Shown piece by piece: positions 6,948-16,055 of a stretch of 51,113 bases of DNA. Under the pieces are notes generated by a model that ran no database searches, was not told where the DNA came from, and saw nothing but the letters and a program-made list of their open reading frames with translations. The stretch's first letter is position 1, and the number at the start of each line of letters is the position of its first letter. Source of the stretch: Pseudomonadota bacterium (lineage in GTDB: Bacteria > Desulfobacterota > SM23-61). The stretch covers positions 1-51,113 of the forward strand of contig JAHJQK010000039.1 in NCBI GenBank assembly GCA_018819135.1, read 5' to 3'. Position numbers and translations under genes: made by a program.

Positions 6948-7391
6948 TTACTTGACCCTCCGGATCCTATTAAAAAGTTCCTTCTCTTTGGCCTCCATTT
7001 TCCGGCGCTCAGCCGGTGATCCCTCGTGGTCATAAGCCAGAAGGTGGAGAATGCCATGGATCATCAGAAAAAAAATTTCTTCTTCCGTTTTCCCGCCCAC
7101 GGCCTCAGATTGGCGTTTTGCCGTTTCTGCCGAGATGACCACATCCCCCAAAAGGTGGGGGTGGAACGCCGCCGGGTCGCCGGACGCCATGGGGAAAGCG
7201 ATAACGTTGGTAGGACGGTTGCGCCGTAAATATTGACGATTCAGGCGGGTGATCTCTTCATCATTTACGATGACGATGCTGACTTCGCTTTGGTCACATC
7301 CCAAGGCGCTTAAGATCTTCTTCGCCGCTCTTTTTATCCTCTGGGGGTCGATCGCGACCCGATTTTGGCGGTTGCTTATGAGAATCCCCAT
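6948..7391 (-). CDS. ybeY: Endoribonuclease YbeY
   Basis: YbeY is a metal-dependent RNase needed for 16S rRNA 3'-end maturation and ribosome quality control. The metal-binding signature HGILHLLAYDHE lies in the C-terminal third, and the family motif NRQYLRRNRPTNVIAFP in the middle. I place the start at ATG 7391 (147 residues, MGILISNRQN), the normal length; a frame extending to 7490 only adds residues unlike the family. The 5' end overlaps the 3' end of the HD phosphohydrolase gene by 98 bp in another frame, consistent with the common phoH / HD protein / ybeY operon. Confidence 0.93.
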   Translation of the reverse strand: MGILISNRQNRVAIDPQRIKRAAKKILSALGCDQSEVSIVIVNDEEITRLNRQYLRRNRPTNVIAFPMASGDPAAFHPHLLGDVVISAETAKRQSEAVGGKTEEEIFFLMIHGILHLLAYDHEGSPAERRKMEAKEKELFNRIRRVK

Positions 7392-8850
7392 TATTCTTCT
7401 TCTTCCCGTGGCTTTCTTTGGCCGCCGGCACCGGATATTCCACCCGCTGATGATGGATGCCGGCCAGAATCGTGTTGAAGCTTTTGGCAATCTGGTGCAG
7501 GTCCTTAAGGGTCAATTCGCATTCATCCAGCTGCCCATCCGTAAAAATATTGTTGATAATCCGCTGCACCAGGCCCTGCAAGCGGGCGGAGGTGGGTTGC
7601 AGGAGCGTCCTGGAGGCAGCTTCCACTGCATCGGCCAGTAAGACCAGCCCGGCCTCTTTGGTTTGAGGTTTGGGCCCATGATACCGGTAAGCTCTATCAT
7701 CTACTTGCGCCATCTCCGGGTCTTCTTGATCTTTGGCCTTCTGGTAGAAAAAAGAGATCAGACTCGTCCCATGGTGCTGTTGAATGATGCTGCTGATCTT
7801 CTTTCCCAACTTGTACGCTCGAGCCAGTTCCAGGCCCTCTTTCACGTGCGATATCAGGATCAGACTACTCATGCTCGGCGCCAATTTATCATGCTTATTC
7901 TCCTGGCTTCCCTGGTTCTCCACGAAGTAAAGAGGTTTGTTGATCTTACCAATATCGTGGTAATAAGCGCTTACCCGCGCCAAAAGAGGGTTGGCATTGA
8001 CGGATCGGGCTGCCGTTTCGGCCATGGTACTGACGATAACGCTGTGATGGTAGGTTCCGGGGGCTTCCAGGATCATCCTTTTCAACAAGGGATGGTTGAG
8101 GTTGGCCATCTCCAAAAGTTTGATATTGGTGGTATACCCGAAAACCCATTCCACGAGGGGTAGAGTCCCCAGGACAACAACCGCTGCCACCTCTCCCCCC
8201 AAAAAGCCGAAGAGGAGGTCAAACCCAACCTCGGGGAAAATCCACTTTTGGCCGATCAAGTTCTGACAGAGAATCGTCAAAACGTTCACCAGCCCCACTT
8301 TGGCCCCTGCTTTTAATAAAATGCTCCGATCCTCACAAAAGACTACGCTGTGGGCACCAACCACACTGCCGATAAAAAAGTAGACCGAAAAGAAAAAGCT
8401 ATTGTCCAGCAGCCAGCCAGCGAACGGACTGGCTACCACGGAGAAGACTAAAGCGGTCTCAGAGTTGAGGATGATGCGCACCAGCATGGCTCCGGCGGCA
8501 ATCCCGATCCCATAAACGTAAGCGGAAGGGGGAATTTCCGGCAAGGCCTGGCCGATGAAGGGAAAGACTATCAGACTGACCTTGGTAACGGATAGAAGGG
8601 CCACCAAAAGAAGAGTAAGGAAGAGCAGGTCTTTATCATCGGGGGAAAACTTGCGGATGTTGGCGGTAGCGAATTCAAAGAGGATGGCCAATAGGAGAAA
8701 TACCAGCAAGCTGGTCCCCAAGGCTTGGGCTGGAAGAAGAAAACCCACGGAGGAAGCCAAAAGCAAAAGAAGGCTAACCCGCCTCCAGGGAAATTTGTCC
8801 AGCCTATCCCCCTTACCTGGGGGCTGGGGTGCAATCTTGCGCCTAAGCAT
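7294..8850 (-). CDS. Membrane HD-domain phosphohydrolase (PgpH/YqfF-like) lacking its extracellular sensor
   Basis: Members of this family hydrolyse cyclic di-AMP. The C-terminal HD domain is intact, with TYHHS, AYYHDIGK, QQHHG and LADAVEAASR, and it follows a block of about seven membrane helices. The usual family protein has one N-terminal helix, then an extracellular 7TMR-HDED domain of some 250 residues. Here the first helix (VSLLLLLASSVGFLLP) is followed at once by the next one (LGTSLLVFLLLAILF), so that domain is missing. I favour the ATG at 8850, behind AAGGTG (518 residues); an upstream frame reaches 9036 over the phoH end. It sits between phoH and ybeY. The missing sensor may be a deletion. 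Confidence 0.85.
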   Translation of the reverse strand: MLRRKIAPQPPGKGDRLDKFPWRRVSLLLLLASSVGFLLPAQALGTSLLVFLLLAILFEFATANIRKFSPDDKDLLFLTLLLVALLSVTKVSLIVFPFIGQALPEIPPSAYVYGIGIAAGAMLVRIILNSETALVFSVVASPFAGWLLDNSFFFSVYFFIGSVVGAHSVVFCEDRSILLKAGAKVGLVNVLTILCQNLIGQKWIFPEVGFDLLFGFLGGEVAAVVVLGTLPLVEWVFGYTTNIKLLEMANLNHPLLKRMILEAPGTYHHSVIVSTMAETAARSVNANPLLARVSAYYHDIGKINKPLYFVENQGSQENKHDKLAPSMSSLILISHVKEGLELARAYKLGKKISSIIQQHHGTSLISFFYQKAKDQEDPEMAQVDDRAYRYHGPKPQTKEAGLVLLADAVEAASRTLLQPTSARLQGLVQRIINNIFTDGQLDECELTLKDLHQIAKSFNTILAGIHHQRVEYPVPAAKESHGKKKNNGDSHKQPPKSGRDRPPEDKKSGEEDLKRLGM

Positions 8851-8950
8851 GGTTATCACCTTGGTAAAAGGCCTTTTTTTGCGGTATCCACCGTTATTTA
8901 TTGGCGCGCGGGCCACTTCTGACTCCTCCAGCTGGGCCGACCTTTTATTC

Positions 8951-9946
8951 TCATTCCCTTTCGGAAGAGTTTTTCTTCCGGGCTTGAACGTCATAGGCCC
9001 TGATGATTTCCTGAACCAGGGGATGCCGCACAACATCCACTTCCGTGAAATAGCTGAAGTGAATCCCTTCGATCCCGGCCAGGACTTCCCGGACCTCGAT
9101 CAGGCCAGACACTTTTCCCGCCGGTAGATCTACCTGGGTAATATCACCCGTGATCACGGCCTTGGAACTAAACCCCAGACGGGTGAGAAACATTTTCATC
9201 TGTTCTGATGTCGTATTCTGAGCTTCATCCAGAATTACGAAAGAATCGTTGAGCGTGCGCCCGCGCATAAAAGCCAAAGGCGCTACTTCGATGATCCCTT
9301 TCTCCAAAAGCCGCGAAGCCGTCTCAAAGTCCATCATGTCGTGCAAGGCATCATAAAGAGGGCGCAAATAAGGATTCACCTTCTCCAGGAGGTCGCCGGG
9401 AAGGAACCCTAACTTCTCCCCGGCTTCCACGGCGGGTCGCGTGAGAATAATGCGGTGAAATTCTTTTTTGGTCAAAGCAGCCACCCCCATGGCCATAGCC
9501 AGGTAGGTTTTTCCCGTTCCCGCCGGACCAATACTGAAAACAATATCATAGTTCCGAATGGCATCGATGTAGAGCTTCTGCGCCAAACTTTTGGGGGTAA
9601 TCAGGCGACGCTTGGAAGAGATATAAATCGTATCCAAAAATATATCCTTCAGTTTGACCGAATTATTCCCCGCAAGAATGCGGATGGCAAAAAGAATGTC
9701 ATTCGGGTAGATGGGATGACCTTTCCGCATAATATCGTAAAGCTCTCCAAGTAACCTTTCGGCGAGTTGCGCGGAAACCCGATCCCCGAAGATCGCTAAG
9801 GTATTCCCCCGGGCATGAATCTCCACCCCGATGCTTTTCTCGATGAGCTTTAAATTTCCGTCTTTCTCCCCACAAAGAAGCTGAAGAGTGGATGGATCCT
9901 CAAAATGAACCCGGCCGGCGGGGGCTTCTTCCATTTTGGCTTTCAA
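8951..9946 (-). CDS. phoH: PhoH-like P-loop protein
   Basis: PhoH-like proteins are predicted RNA-linked ATPases. The product is about 331 residues with an N-terminal KH-like region ([20 protein letters not shown]), a Walker A motif ([11 protein letters not shown]) near the middle and Walker B VILDEAQN, followed by the family motifs [10 protein letters not shown] and DVVRHPLV. The start is uncertain: TTG at 9946 or ATG at 9934, neither with a strong ribosome binding site. It heads the phoH / HD phosphohydrolase / ybeY run. A possible short leader RNA with a terminator lies just upstream. Confidence 0.94.
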   Translation of the reverse strand: MKAKMEEAPAGRVHFEDPSTLQLLCGEKDGNLKLIEKSIGVEIHARGNTLAIFGDRVSAQLAERLLGELYDIMRKGHPIYPNDILFAIRILAGNNSVKLKDIFLDTIYISSKRRLITPKSLAQKLYIDAIRNYDIVFSIGPAGTGKTYLAMAMGVAALTKKEFHRIILTRPAVEAGEKLGFLPGDLLEKVNPYLRPLYDALHDMMDFETASRLLEKGIIEVAPLAFMRGRTLNDSFVILDEAQNTTSEQMKMFLTRLGFSSKAVITGDITQVDLPAGKVSGLIEVREVLAGIEGIHFSYFTEVDVVRHPLVQEIIRAYDVQARKKNSSERE

Positions 9947-10042
9947 GCCGATTTATTCTCCGAGATTCCCCCCCAGAAAAACCAAAGCGCTGGTAAAGAT
10001 GGGGATATTTATTAAAGTTGGATAGATGGCCATTCCTAAAAG

Positions 10043-10074
10043 AAAATTGCCCTCATTGGGAGGAGGGCAATTTT
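10043..10074. terminator. Symmetrical intrinsic terminator between phoH and mazG
   Basis: A perfect 12-bp stem, AAAATTGCCCTC / GAGGGCAATTTT, with an 8-nt loop has an A-run on one side and a T-run on the other, so it can end transcription in both directions. It lies about 97 bp upstream of phoH in a divergent promoter region, which is unusual for a gene-end terminator. Confidence 0.75.
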
Positions 10075-10126
10075 GTGCCTTCATGCTTTTTGATCAAGAT
10101 CCTTCAGGCCTCATGATCAACATGGT

Positions 10127-10154
10127 TTAATACTATCATAATTTTCAGGGTCAA
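10127..10154 (-). promoter_or_regulatory. Minus-strand promoter upstream of the phoH leader
   Basis: TTGACC (10149-10154), a 16-bp spacer and TATTAA (10127-10132) would start RNA near 10119. The transcript meets the terminator at 10043-10074 after about 45-75 nt, before phoH. Confidence 0.45.
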
Positions 10155-10203
10155 GCAATAATTTTCCTTGAATCACTCCCACGGGTGATTTAGGATAAAT
10201 AAT

Positions 10204-11061
10204 ATGAAAACCATCAAAAAGAAAATTTCAGGCGCTTCATTCCCAAAAGAAAAACCTTATAAAGAACGAAGCGTTACCGACCTGCTGGCCATCATGGCCA
10301 GGCTCCGTGGCCCTTTGGGTTGCCCTTGGGATAGGGAACAGACCGAAAAAACCCTTAAAAAATACCTGATAGAAGAAGCTTATGAGGTGCTTGAAGCCAT
10401 CGAAATGAATAATCCCGAAGAGCTAAAAGAAGAACTGGGAGATCTCCTTTTACAGATTATTTTCCTTGCCCGCATAGCCGAAGAAAAAGGACAATTTAAC
10501 TTCTTAGAAGTGGTCCACATTCTCAGTGAAAAATTGATCCGGCGTCACCCGCATGTCTTCTCCTCAACTGGAAAGATTCCTGGTAAAGGCCAGCCCAAAG
10601 ATGCCCAATCGGTCGTGAAAATTTGGAAGTATGTAAAAGAAAATGAAGAAAAGAGATCGGAAAAAATTTCGCTCATCGATGGCCTTCCCCTTTCCCTTCC
10701 GGCACTTGAGCGCGCCCAGAGGATGTCGGCAAAAGCTTCCCGTACCGGTTTTGACTGGCCGAATCTTGACGGGGTTTGGAAAAAAATTCTGGAAGAACTG
10801 GCTGAGCTGGAAAAGGCGGGGCAGGAAACCTCTTTGGAACGGGTCGAGGAAGAATTGGGGGATCTTTTCTTCACCCTGGTCAATTGGGCCCGTTTTAAGG
10901 GAATCTCCGCCGAAGAAGCACTGCGAAAAGCCAATCGCCGCTTTGCCAACCGTTTCCGGCAGGTGGAATTGGGATTGCAGCGCAGAGGACGTACACCGGA
11001 AGAAGCAACTTTGGATGAGATGGATCAACTCTGGGACGAAGCCAAAAAAGGTGGTAAGTAG
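10204..11061 (+). CDS. mazG: Nucleoside triphosphate pyrophosphohydrolase MazG
   Basis: MazG hydrolyses (d)NTPs to monophosphates and pyrophosphate for pool cleaning. The 285-residue protein has the family's two tandem domains. The first carries GCPWDREQTEKTLKKYLIEE, EVLEAI and EELGDLLLQI; the second carries RTGFDWPN and VEEELGDLFFTLVNWAR. The helical EExxE plus ExxD magnesium-binding pattern is visible in both halves. It is on the plus strand, divergent from phoH, and its 3' end overlaps the 3' end of pth by 37 bp. An inverted repeat AATCAC-n8-GTGATT lies just upstream of the start. Confidence 0.95.
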   Translation: MKTIKKKISGASFPKEKPYKERSVTDLLAIMARLRGPLGCPWDREQTEKTLKKYLIEEAYEVLEAIEMNNPEELKEELGDLLLQIIFLARIAEEKGQFNFLEVVHILSEKLIRRHPHVFSSTGKIPGKGQPKDAQSVVKIWKYVKENEEKRSEKISLIDGLPLSLPALERAQRMSAKASRTGFDWPNLDGVWKKILEELAELEKAGQETSLERVEEELGDLFFTLVNWARFKGISAEEALRKANRRFANRFRQVELGLQRRGRTPEEATLDEMDQLWDEAKKGGK

Positions 11062-11648
11062 CGATTCCCAACTCTCAACTCACTGTCTTTATGAAACCTT
11101 TTCATAGCCTCTTGGGGTCCTTCAGCGACCAGGATTTCTACGGCTTGGGCACCTTTCTCCACCACTTCTTGGAATTCCTTCTTTTCCTGCCCCACCAAAG
11201 GATCCAAGACATAATCGGCCGGGTCCAAATTTCGCTCAAGAGGCCTGCCGATTCCTACCTTCACCCTCTGGAAGCTATCGCTTCCTATCGCCTCAGCGAT
11301 GGATTTGATTCCTTTATGGCCGCCGTGCCCTCCCTTTACCCGAATACGAATTTGCCCCCAAGCCAAGTCCAGGTCATCTTGCAAAACGACTAAATCCTCC
11401 GGTTGGATTTGGAAGAACCGGAGAAGCCGACTGACGGCATCTCCGGAAAGGTTCATGTAAGTGAGAGGTTTGGCCAGGATTACCGCCACTTTCCCAATCT
11501 TGCCCCGACCGTAAACGGATTTTAGACCCCTCTGGGAAAGTTTGATTCCATGTTGCTTCGCCAAGCGTTCTACCAGGCCATAGCCCATATTGTGGCGTGT
11601 CCACCGGTAATTCCGCCCAGGGTTTCCCAGGCCCACGATGAGCTTCAC
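11025..11648 (-). CDS. pth: Peptidyl-tRNA hydrolase
   Basis: Pth cleaves peptidyl-tRNA released from stalled ribosomes. The 207-residue product has the signature VGLGNPGRNYRWTRHNMGY with the catalytic His, then LAKPLTYMNLSG and the HGGHKGIKSI loop. The start is GTG at 11648. The last 25 residues after MKRFHK are not family-like and come from spacer words, so the normal end was probably earlier. It lies next to rplY and prs, the usual prs-rplY-pth order. Confidence 0.95.
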   Translation of the reverse strand: MKLIVGLGNPGRNYRWTRHNMGYGLVERLAKQHGIKLSQRGLKSVYGRGKIGKVAVILAKPLTYMNLSGDAVSRLLRFFQIQPEDLVVLQDDLDLAWGQIRIRVKGGHGGHKGIKSIAEAIGSDSFQRVKVGIGRPLERNLDPADYVLDPLVGQEKKEFQEVVEKGAQAVEILVAEGPQEAMKRFHKDSELRVGNRYLPPFLASSQS

Positions 11649-11675
11649 CCTTACTCCTCACTCCTCAAAGAAAAG

Positions 11676-12419
11676 CTACTCCTTGCCTTCCTTAGCTCCC
11701 TTGGCTCCCTTGGCTTCCTTGGTTTCTTTGGCTTCCTTGGTTTCTTTGGCTTCCTCGGTTTCTTCCTTCTTTTCTCCGACCCGCTCGGGCTGGGCGATCT
11801 CCCGTTCAACTTCCGGAGCAGCCACAATTTCTTCGTATTTAGCTTCGGAAATGGGCGGAGTTACACTGGCCACCGTAAAATTGGTCTCGGCGACGATCTC
11901 AAATTTGGTGGAAGGGCGGATGTCTTGCAGGTGCAGAGAATCCCCGATCTGCAATCCGCTCACGTCCACTTCGATGAACTCCGGAATATCCGTGGGCAGG
12001 CAGCGAACTCGAACTTCGCGCCGGGGTTGTTCCAGGATACCGCCAGATTTCATTCCCTCCGCTTTGCCCGTAAGATGGATAGGAACCTCGACCTCAATCT
12101 TCTCGTCCATCGCCACAGCATAAAAATCAGCATGGAGATAGTTTCTCTTGATCGAATGGACTTGAAGGTCTTTCAGCATGACCACTCTATTGCCAATCTT
12201 CTCGCTTCCCGGTCCGATCATTCTCAATCCGATCAGGGTATTTTCTCGCGCTCCGCGGGTCAATATCTTTTTCAGTTCCTCCGGGTTGAGGCTCAAGCTA
12301 TAAGTTTCCATTGCGCGTCCGTAAAGCACAGCTGGAATTTTACCCTCGCGCCGGATTCGATGAGCTGCCCCTTTTCCTTTCTCCGTCCTTAAAAAAACCT
12401 CCAATTCTCTCTGCTCCAT
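11676..12419 (-). CDS. rplY: Ribosomal protein bL25 (Ctc/TL5 type) with a repetitive acidic/basic tail
   Basis: bL25 binds 5S rRNA in the large subunit. The N-terminal 5S-binding domain starts with ELEVFLRTEKGKGAAHRIRR and is followed by the Ctc-type C-terminal beta domain (VEVPIHLTGKAEG, PTDIPEFIEVDVS). The protein is 247 residues, somewhat long because the tail after about residue 215 is a run of Lys/Glu/Ala/Thr built on a KETKEA repeat. GGGAGG precedes the ATG. It lies 11 bp after prs on the same strand and probably shares its transcript. Confidence 0.95.
   Translation of the reverse strand: MEQRELEVFLRTEKGKGAAHRIRREGKIPAVLYGRAMETYSLSLNPEELKKILTRGARENTLIGLRMIGPGSEKIGNRVVMLKDLQVHSIKRNYLHADFYAVAMDEKIEVEVPIHLTGKAEGMKSGGILEQPRREVRVRCLPTDIPEFIEVDVSGLQIGDSLHLQDIRPSTKFEIVAETNFTVASVTPPISEAKYEEIVAAPEVEREIAQPERVGEKKEETEEAKETKEAKETKEAKGAKGAKEGKE
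11712..11765. repeat. Three 18-bp tandem repeats inside rplY
   Basis: Two identical copies of an 18-bp unit beginning GGCTTCCTTGG (11712-11729, 11730-11747) and a third, imperfect copy (11748-11765) encode the KETKEA tail of bL25. The length is a multiple of three, so changes in copy number keep the frame. Confidence 0.85.
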
Positions 12420-12429
12420 GATACCTCCC

Positions 12430-13368
12430 TTAAACGAATAAAGAGCTCACTGAATCATTATAGTGAATTCTTTTAATAGCTTCGGCCAAAAGTTTTCCTA
12501 CGGATAAAACTCTGAACTTGGCATTGGACAAGGCTTCGGGTTTCAGGGGTATGGTGTTGGTAACCGTAACCTCCTCGATGATCGATTCTTGCAACCGTTT
12601 CACCGCCGGCCCTGACAAAACCGGATGCGTACAACAGGCTACAACCTTCGCGGCGCCCTTAGACGCCAGGGCGGAAGCCGCCTCCACCAAGGTTCCTGCT
12701 GTGTCTACGATATCATCAAGAATAACGGCCTGCAAATCCTTGACTTCTCCAATAATGTTCATAAATTTGGCCACGTTCGGGCCTTCCCGGCGTTTGTCGA
12801 TGATGGCCAACCCTGCCTTTAATCTTTTGCCGAAGGCCCGGGCCCTTTCTACACCTCCAGCGTCCGGGGAAACAATGACCATATTGTCATGAAAGCCGCT
12901 GCGGATATGATCTAATAATACCGGCGCAGCAAAGAGGTGATCCACGGGTATATTGAAAAATCCCTGGATTTGCCCGGCATGGAGGTCTACCGTCAGAACA
13001 CGGTGGGCTCCTGCGGCCGTAATCAGGTCAGCCACCAGTTTGGCCGTGATCGGTGCGCGGGGCGAAACCTTTCTGTCCTGGCGGGCATAGCCGTAGTAGG
13101 GAAGAACGGCGGTTATACGGTCGGCCGAGGCTCTTTTCAGGGCATCAATCATGATCAGGAGTTCCATTAAGTTGGTATTTCCCGGAGTACAGGTGGATTG
13201 AATGACGAATACATCCATGCCCCGTACACTTTCATCAATGTCCACCTGGATCTCGCCGTCACTAAAATTCCGTACATCGGCCTGGCCCAGGGGAGTACTC
13301 AAAAAACTACAAATTTCCTGGGCTAATGGAACATTGGAATTCCCTGAAAAGATCCGCAAATGATCCAC
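12430..13368 (-). CDS. prs: Ribose-phosphate pyrophosphokinase
   Basis: This enzyme makes PRPP from ribose 5-phosphate and ATP for nucleotide and amino acid synthesis. Family motifs are [27 protein letters not shown], the [11 protein letters not shown] metal loop and [14 protein letters not shown], then the PRPP-binding [13 protein letters not shown] chose GTG 13368 (312 residues, beginning [12 protein letters not shown]), because GGAG lies 8 nt before it and the family normally starts there; an upstream TTG adds eight unlikely residues. It is directly downstream of tRNA-Gln and upstream of rplY and pth. ispE lies beyond the tRNA, as in many bacteria. Confidence 0.96.
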   Translation of the reverse strand: MDHLRIFSGNSNVPLAQEICSFLSTPLGQADVRNFSDGEIQVDIDESVRGMDVFVIQSTCTPGNTNLMELLIMIDALKRASADRITAVLPYYGYARQDRKVSPRAPITAKLVADLITAAGAHRVLTVDLHAGQIQGFFNIPVDHLFAAPVLLDHIRSGFHDNMVIVSPDAGGVERARAFGKRLKAGLAIIDKRREGPNVAKFMNIIGEVKDLQAVILDDIVDTAGTLVEAASALASKGAAKVVACCTHPVLSGPAVKRLQESIIEEVTVTNTIPLKPEALSNAKFRVLSVGKLLAEAIKRIHYNDSVSSLFV

Positions 13369-13414
13369 CTTCTGATCTCCTCTCTTCTTCAAGAACGCTG
13401 TAAATTACCTTTTC

Positions 13415-13489
13415 TGGCTGGGGCGGGAGGATTCGAACCTCCGAATGCGGGTTCCAAAGACCCGTGTCTTACCGCTTGACGACGCCCCA
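13415..13489 (-). tRNA. tRNA-Gln (UUG)
   Basis: A full cloverleaf is visible on the minus strand: acceptor TGGGGCG paired with CGCCCCA, anticodon loop CTTTGGA giving anticodon TTG, T-loop GTTCGAATC, discriminator G and an encoded CCA end. It lies between ispE and prs. Confidence 0.96.
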
Positions 13490-13493
13490 GTTT

Positions 13494-13611
13494 CCCCCAA
13501 ACCATTAGTACGCAGATTTTCGCAGATAAACGCTGCCAAAAAATATTTTGGCATAAAATCTATTAAATCTGCGTTTATCCGTGTCCAAAAAATAAATTCC
13601 TTTGCTTGGGA
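13494..13611. repeat. Repeat-rich spacer with CGCAGAT words and a hairpin
   Basis: The spacer carries direct words CGCAGATTTTCGCAGATAAACG (13511-13532) in one orientation and the complementary form (AATCTGCGTTTATCCG, about 13565-13580) in the other. Between them is a perfect 8-bp stem TGCCAAAA-aata-TTTTGGCA (13534-13553). No gene is seen. Confidence 0.7.
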
Positions 13612-14448
13612 TTAAATTCCTCGGCAGATGATTGTTCTCCACCCGGTTGGTAAAGCCATGTCCTTTTCCGTCTCTTCAGCCTCTTTTCGCGATGAAAAAA
13701 TTCCGTAGGTCGCTGGTCCGCTTCCGGTCATCAGAGCCCCTTGAGCCCCTTTGGCCAACAATTCTTCTTTCATCCGCCTGATCTGCGGAAACATTAAAAA
13801 AGCCGCTGCTTCCAGGTCATTCCGCATAACCGGCAAGATTTCTGTAATATCCACATAAGAATCCTTTAGGGGTACAGGTTCCTTTCCTTGATGGGACAAG
13901 CGGTCATAAGCGGCATAAGCCCAAGCTGTGGATATGGGGAAAGGAGGAATTAGCATAAGGAACCACATCGGTTCGGGAAAGCCAACCGGAGTCAACCTTT
14001 CTCCAATACCCCCGGCCAGGGCCGGTTTCTGGAAGATAAAAAACGGTACATCCGCCCCGATCTTCGCCCCCAGAGCCATCAACCGGTCTTGGGTCCAGCC
14101 CGTTTCCAGGAGGGCGTTCAGGCCCATCATTACTGCCGCCGCATCACTGCTTCCTCCGCCCAAGCCGGCGGCCACAGGAATTCTTTTTTTTAACCGAATT
14201 GTTAAACCCTTTTGGATTCCCAACTCCTCGAAAAAAACCTGAGCCCCGCGGCAGGCCAGGTTTTCCTCCCCTTCCGGAATTCCTTTTCCTTCAGCAACCA
14301 GCTTGATCCCCTGCCCCTCCAGGCTTATTTCCATTTCATCGCCAAGATCAACCCGGTGCATTAGAGTTTGAATCTCATGATATCCGTCCGGCCTTTTGCC
14401 CAGTATTTCCAGATAGAGGTTAACTTTTGCCGGGGCCAGAAATTTCAT
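13612..14448 (-). CDS. ispE: 4-diphosphocytidyl-2-C-methyl-D-erythritol kinase
   Basis: IspE is the GHMP-fold kinase of the non-mevalonate isoprenoid pathway. The 278-residue length is typical. The N-terminus (APAKVNLYLEILGKRPDGYHEI) and the glycine-rich ATP loop (PVAAGLGGGSSDAAAV) are diagnostic, and the C-terminal MTGSGPATYGIF is the third GHMP motif. The start overlaps the stop of the preceding protease gene by one base (TAATG), so translation is probably coupled. Confidence 0.96.
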   Translation of the reverse strand: MKFLAPAKVNLYLEILGKRPDGYHEIQTLMHRVDLGDEMEISLEGQGIKLVAEGKGIPEGEENLACRGAQVFFEELGIQKGLTIRLKKRIPVAAGLGGGSSDAAAVMMGLNALLETGWTQDRLMALGAKIGADVPFFIFQKPALAGGIGERLTPVGFPEPMWFLMLIPPFPISTAWAYAAYDRLSHQGKEPVPLKDSYVDITEILPVMRNDLEAAAFLMFPQIRRMKEELLAKGAQGALMTGSGPATYGIFSSRKEAEETEKDMALPTGWRTIICRGI

Positions 14449-15977
14449 TATTCTTTCGGAACGCGGAGAGTGACATATAGATTTCTCTCTCCCCGCTTGA
14501 TAAAGAAGCGGATGATCTCTCCTTTCTTGATTTTACTTATTGCCGCCTGATAATCGCTGAGTTTGCGGATACCCTGCCCATTGATCTCGCGAATAATATC
14601 TCCCCGGTGAATTCCAGCTTCATCGGCCGGGCTCCCAGGCTCCACTTGAGTGACCACCACCCCGCCGGGCTCACCCAGACGGAGCTGTCGAGCAATCTCG
14701 GGAGTGATCTCCTGGACACTCATCCCCAGTTCAAGTTTGGTTTTTTCCGCTGTAGGGGGCAAGGCTTCATCCTTGAGTTCCCCCACCTTTAATCTCAGCG
14801 TCAGGGGCTTCCCTTCCCGCAGAATCATAACCTCCACTTCCTTACCCACGGGGGTAGAGGCCACGATGCGCGGCAGTTCATTCATCTCATCGATGTCTTT
14901 GCCGTTAAACTTTATGATGATATCTCCCCGGCGGATTCCCCCCGCTTCCGCGGCACTTCCAGGGATGATGTCGGCTACCAACGCCCCTTTGCTCTGCTCC
15001 AGACCGAAAGATTTGGCTAAGTCGGGGGTAAGTTTCTGCACATAAACTCCTATGCCCCCGCGAGTGACTTTTCCTTTCTTTTGCAGTTGGGAGATGATTT
15101 CTTTGGCCACATTGATCGGAATGGCAAAGCCGATTCCCTGGCCGGTGGCCACGATGGCCGTGTTGATCCCTACGACTTCTCCGCTAAGGTTGAACAAGGG
15201 ACCGCCGCTGTTTCCGGGATTGATCGAAGCGTCGGTCTGGATGAAGTCATCATAAGGCCCGGAGCCGATTACCCTACCCTTGGCACTGACGATGCCCACG
15301 GTCACGGTTTGAGCCAGCCCAAAGGGGTTGCCGATGGCCATAACCCATTCGCCAATCTCCAACTTGTCTGAATCTCCCAATTCTACCACGGGCAAATCTT
15401 TCCAGGATTTAATCTTGATCAGAGCCAGGTCGGTCTTTTGATCCCGACCGATGACTTCGGCTGGAAATTCCTTGTCCGTCAAAAGGCGCACTCGAATCTC
15501 ACTGGCTCCTTCGATTACATGATTGTTGGTGATGATATGTCCCTCGCGATCGATGATGAAGCCCGAGCCCAATGACCGTTGGACATAGTCTCTTGGGGGA
15601 ATATCACCGAAAAACCGCTCAAAAAAATCTTCCCCGAAGAAATCCCGTAATGGGTCTCGTTCCCGGGACGGCGGGGAAAAATGCCGAAAAACTCTTCCGC
15701 CCCCCTTGATCACCTTGGTGGTGCTGATGTTCACCACCCCCGGCTTGACTCTTTTGGTGAGCTCCACAAATATATTCGGGGTTAAAGAAGAAGATGGATG
15801 GGCTGTGAGACTTACCTTCTTCGCCCCTAAAAATTCCGCAGCCTTTGCTGCAGGCCGGACTTGAAGATTCAAGGCAATCAATATCCCGCCTACCAGGGCG
15901 ATGATGGCCACGAAGACGAGCATTCCGGCTCCGAACCTCCTTGGGGTTGGCCCGAGCCGTTCATTTCCTATTGCCAT
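14448..15977 (-). CDS. DegP/HtrA-type periplasmic serine protease with two PDZ domains
   Basis: The protein degrades or refolds damaged envelope proteins. After a signal/anchor helix (GAGMLVFVAIIALVGGILIAL) comes a trypsin-like domain with the triad in TNNHVIEG (His), KTDLALIKI (Asp) and NPGNSGGPL (Ser). Two PDZ domains follow, each with a GLGxx-like peptide-binding entry (GALVADIIPGSAAEAGGIRRGD and GVVVTQVEPGSPADEAGI). The likely start is ATG 15977, behind GGAAAGG; an ATG eight codons earlier lacks a ribosome binding site. A second, shorter relative is encoded at 28350-29789. Confidence 0.94.
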   Translation of the reverse strand: MAIGNERLGPTPRRFGAGMLVFVAIIALVGGILIALNLQVRPAAKAAEFLGAKKVSLTAHPSSSLTPNIFVELTKRVKPGVVNISTTKVIKGGGRVFRHFSPPSRERDPLRDFFGEDFFERFFGDIPPRDYVQRSLGSGFIIDREGHIITNNHVIEGASEIRVRLLTDKEFPAEVIGRDQKTDLALIKIKSWKDLPVVELGDSDKLEIGEWVMAIGNPFGLAQTVTVGIVSAKGRVIGSGPYDDFIQTDASINPGNSGGPLFNLSGEVVGINTAIVATGQGIGFAIPINVAKEIISQLQKKGKVTRGGIGVYVQKLTPDLAKSFGLEQSKGALVADIIPGSAAEAGGIRRGDIIIKFNGKDIDEMNELPRIVASTPVGKEVEVMILREGKPLTLRLKVGELKDEALPPTAEKTKLELGMSVQEITPEIARQLRLGEPGGVVVTQVEPGSPADEAGIHRGDIIREINGQGIRKLSDYQAAISKIKKGEIIRFFIKRGERNLYVTLRVPKE

Positions 15978-16055
15978 GCTGCTACCTTTCCTTTCTTCCA
16001 TGCGCCTATTGCCTTAGGTCTTTTCTTGCGCCTTGCGCCAATGCTTTATTATATA

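Noticed and set aside
11550..12392. Plus-strand frame rich in Leu/Phe/Gly opposite rplY
   Set aside because: Its repeats (GFLGFFGFLG) are the reverse strand of the KETKEA tail of bL25; not a gene.
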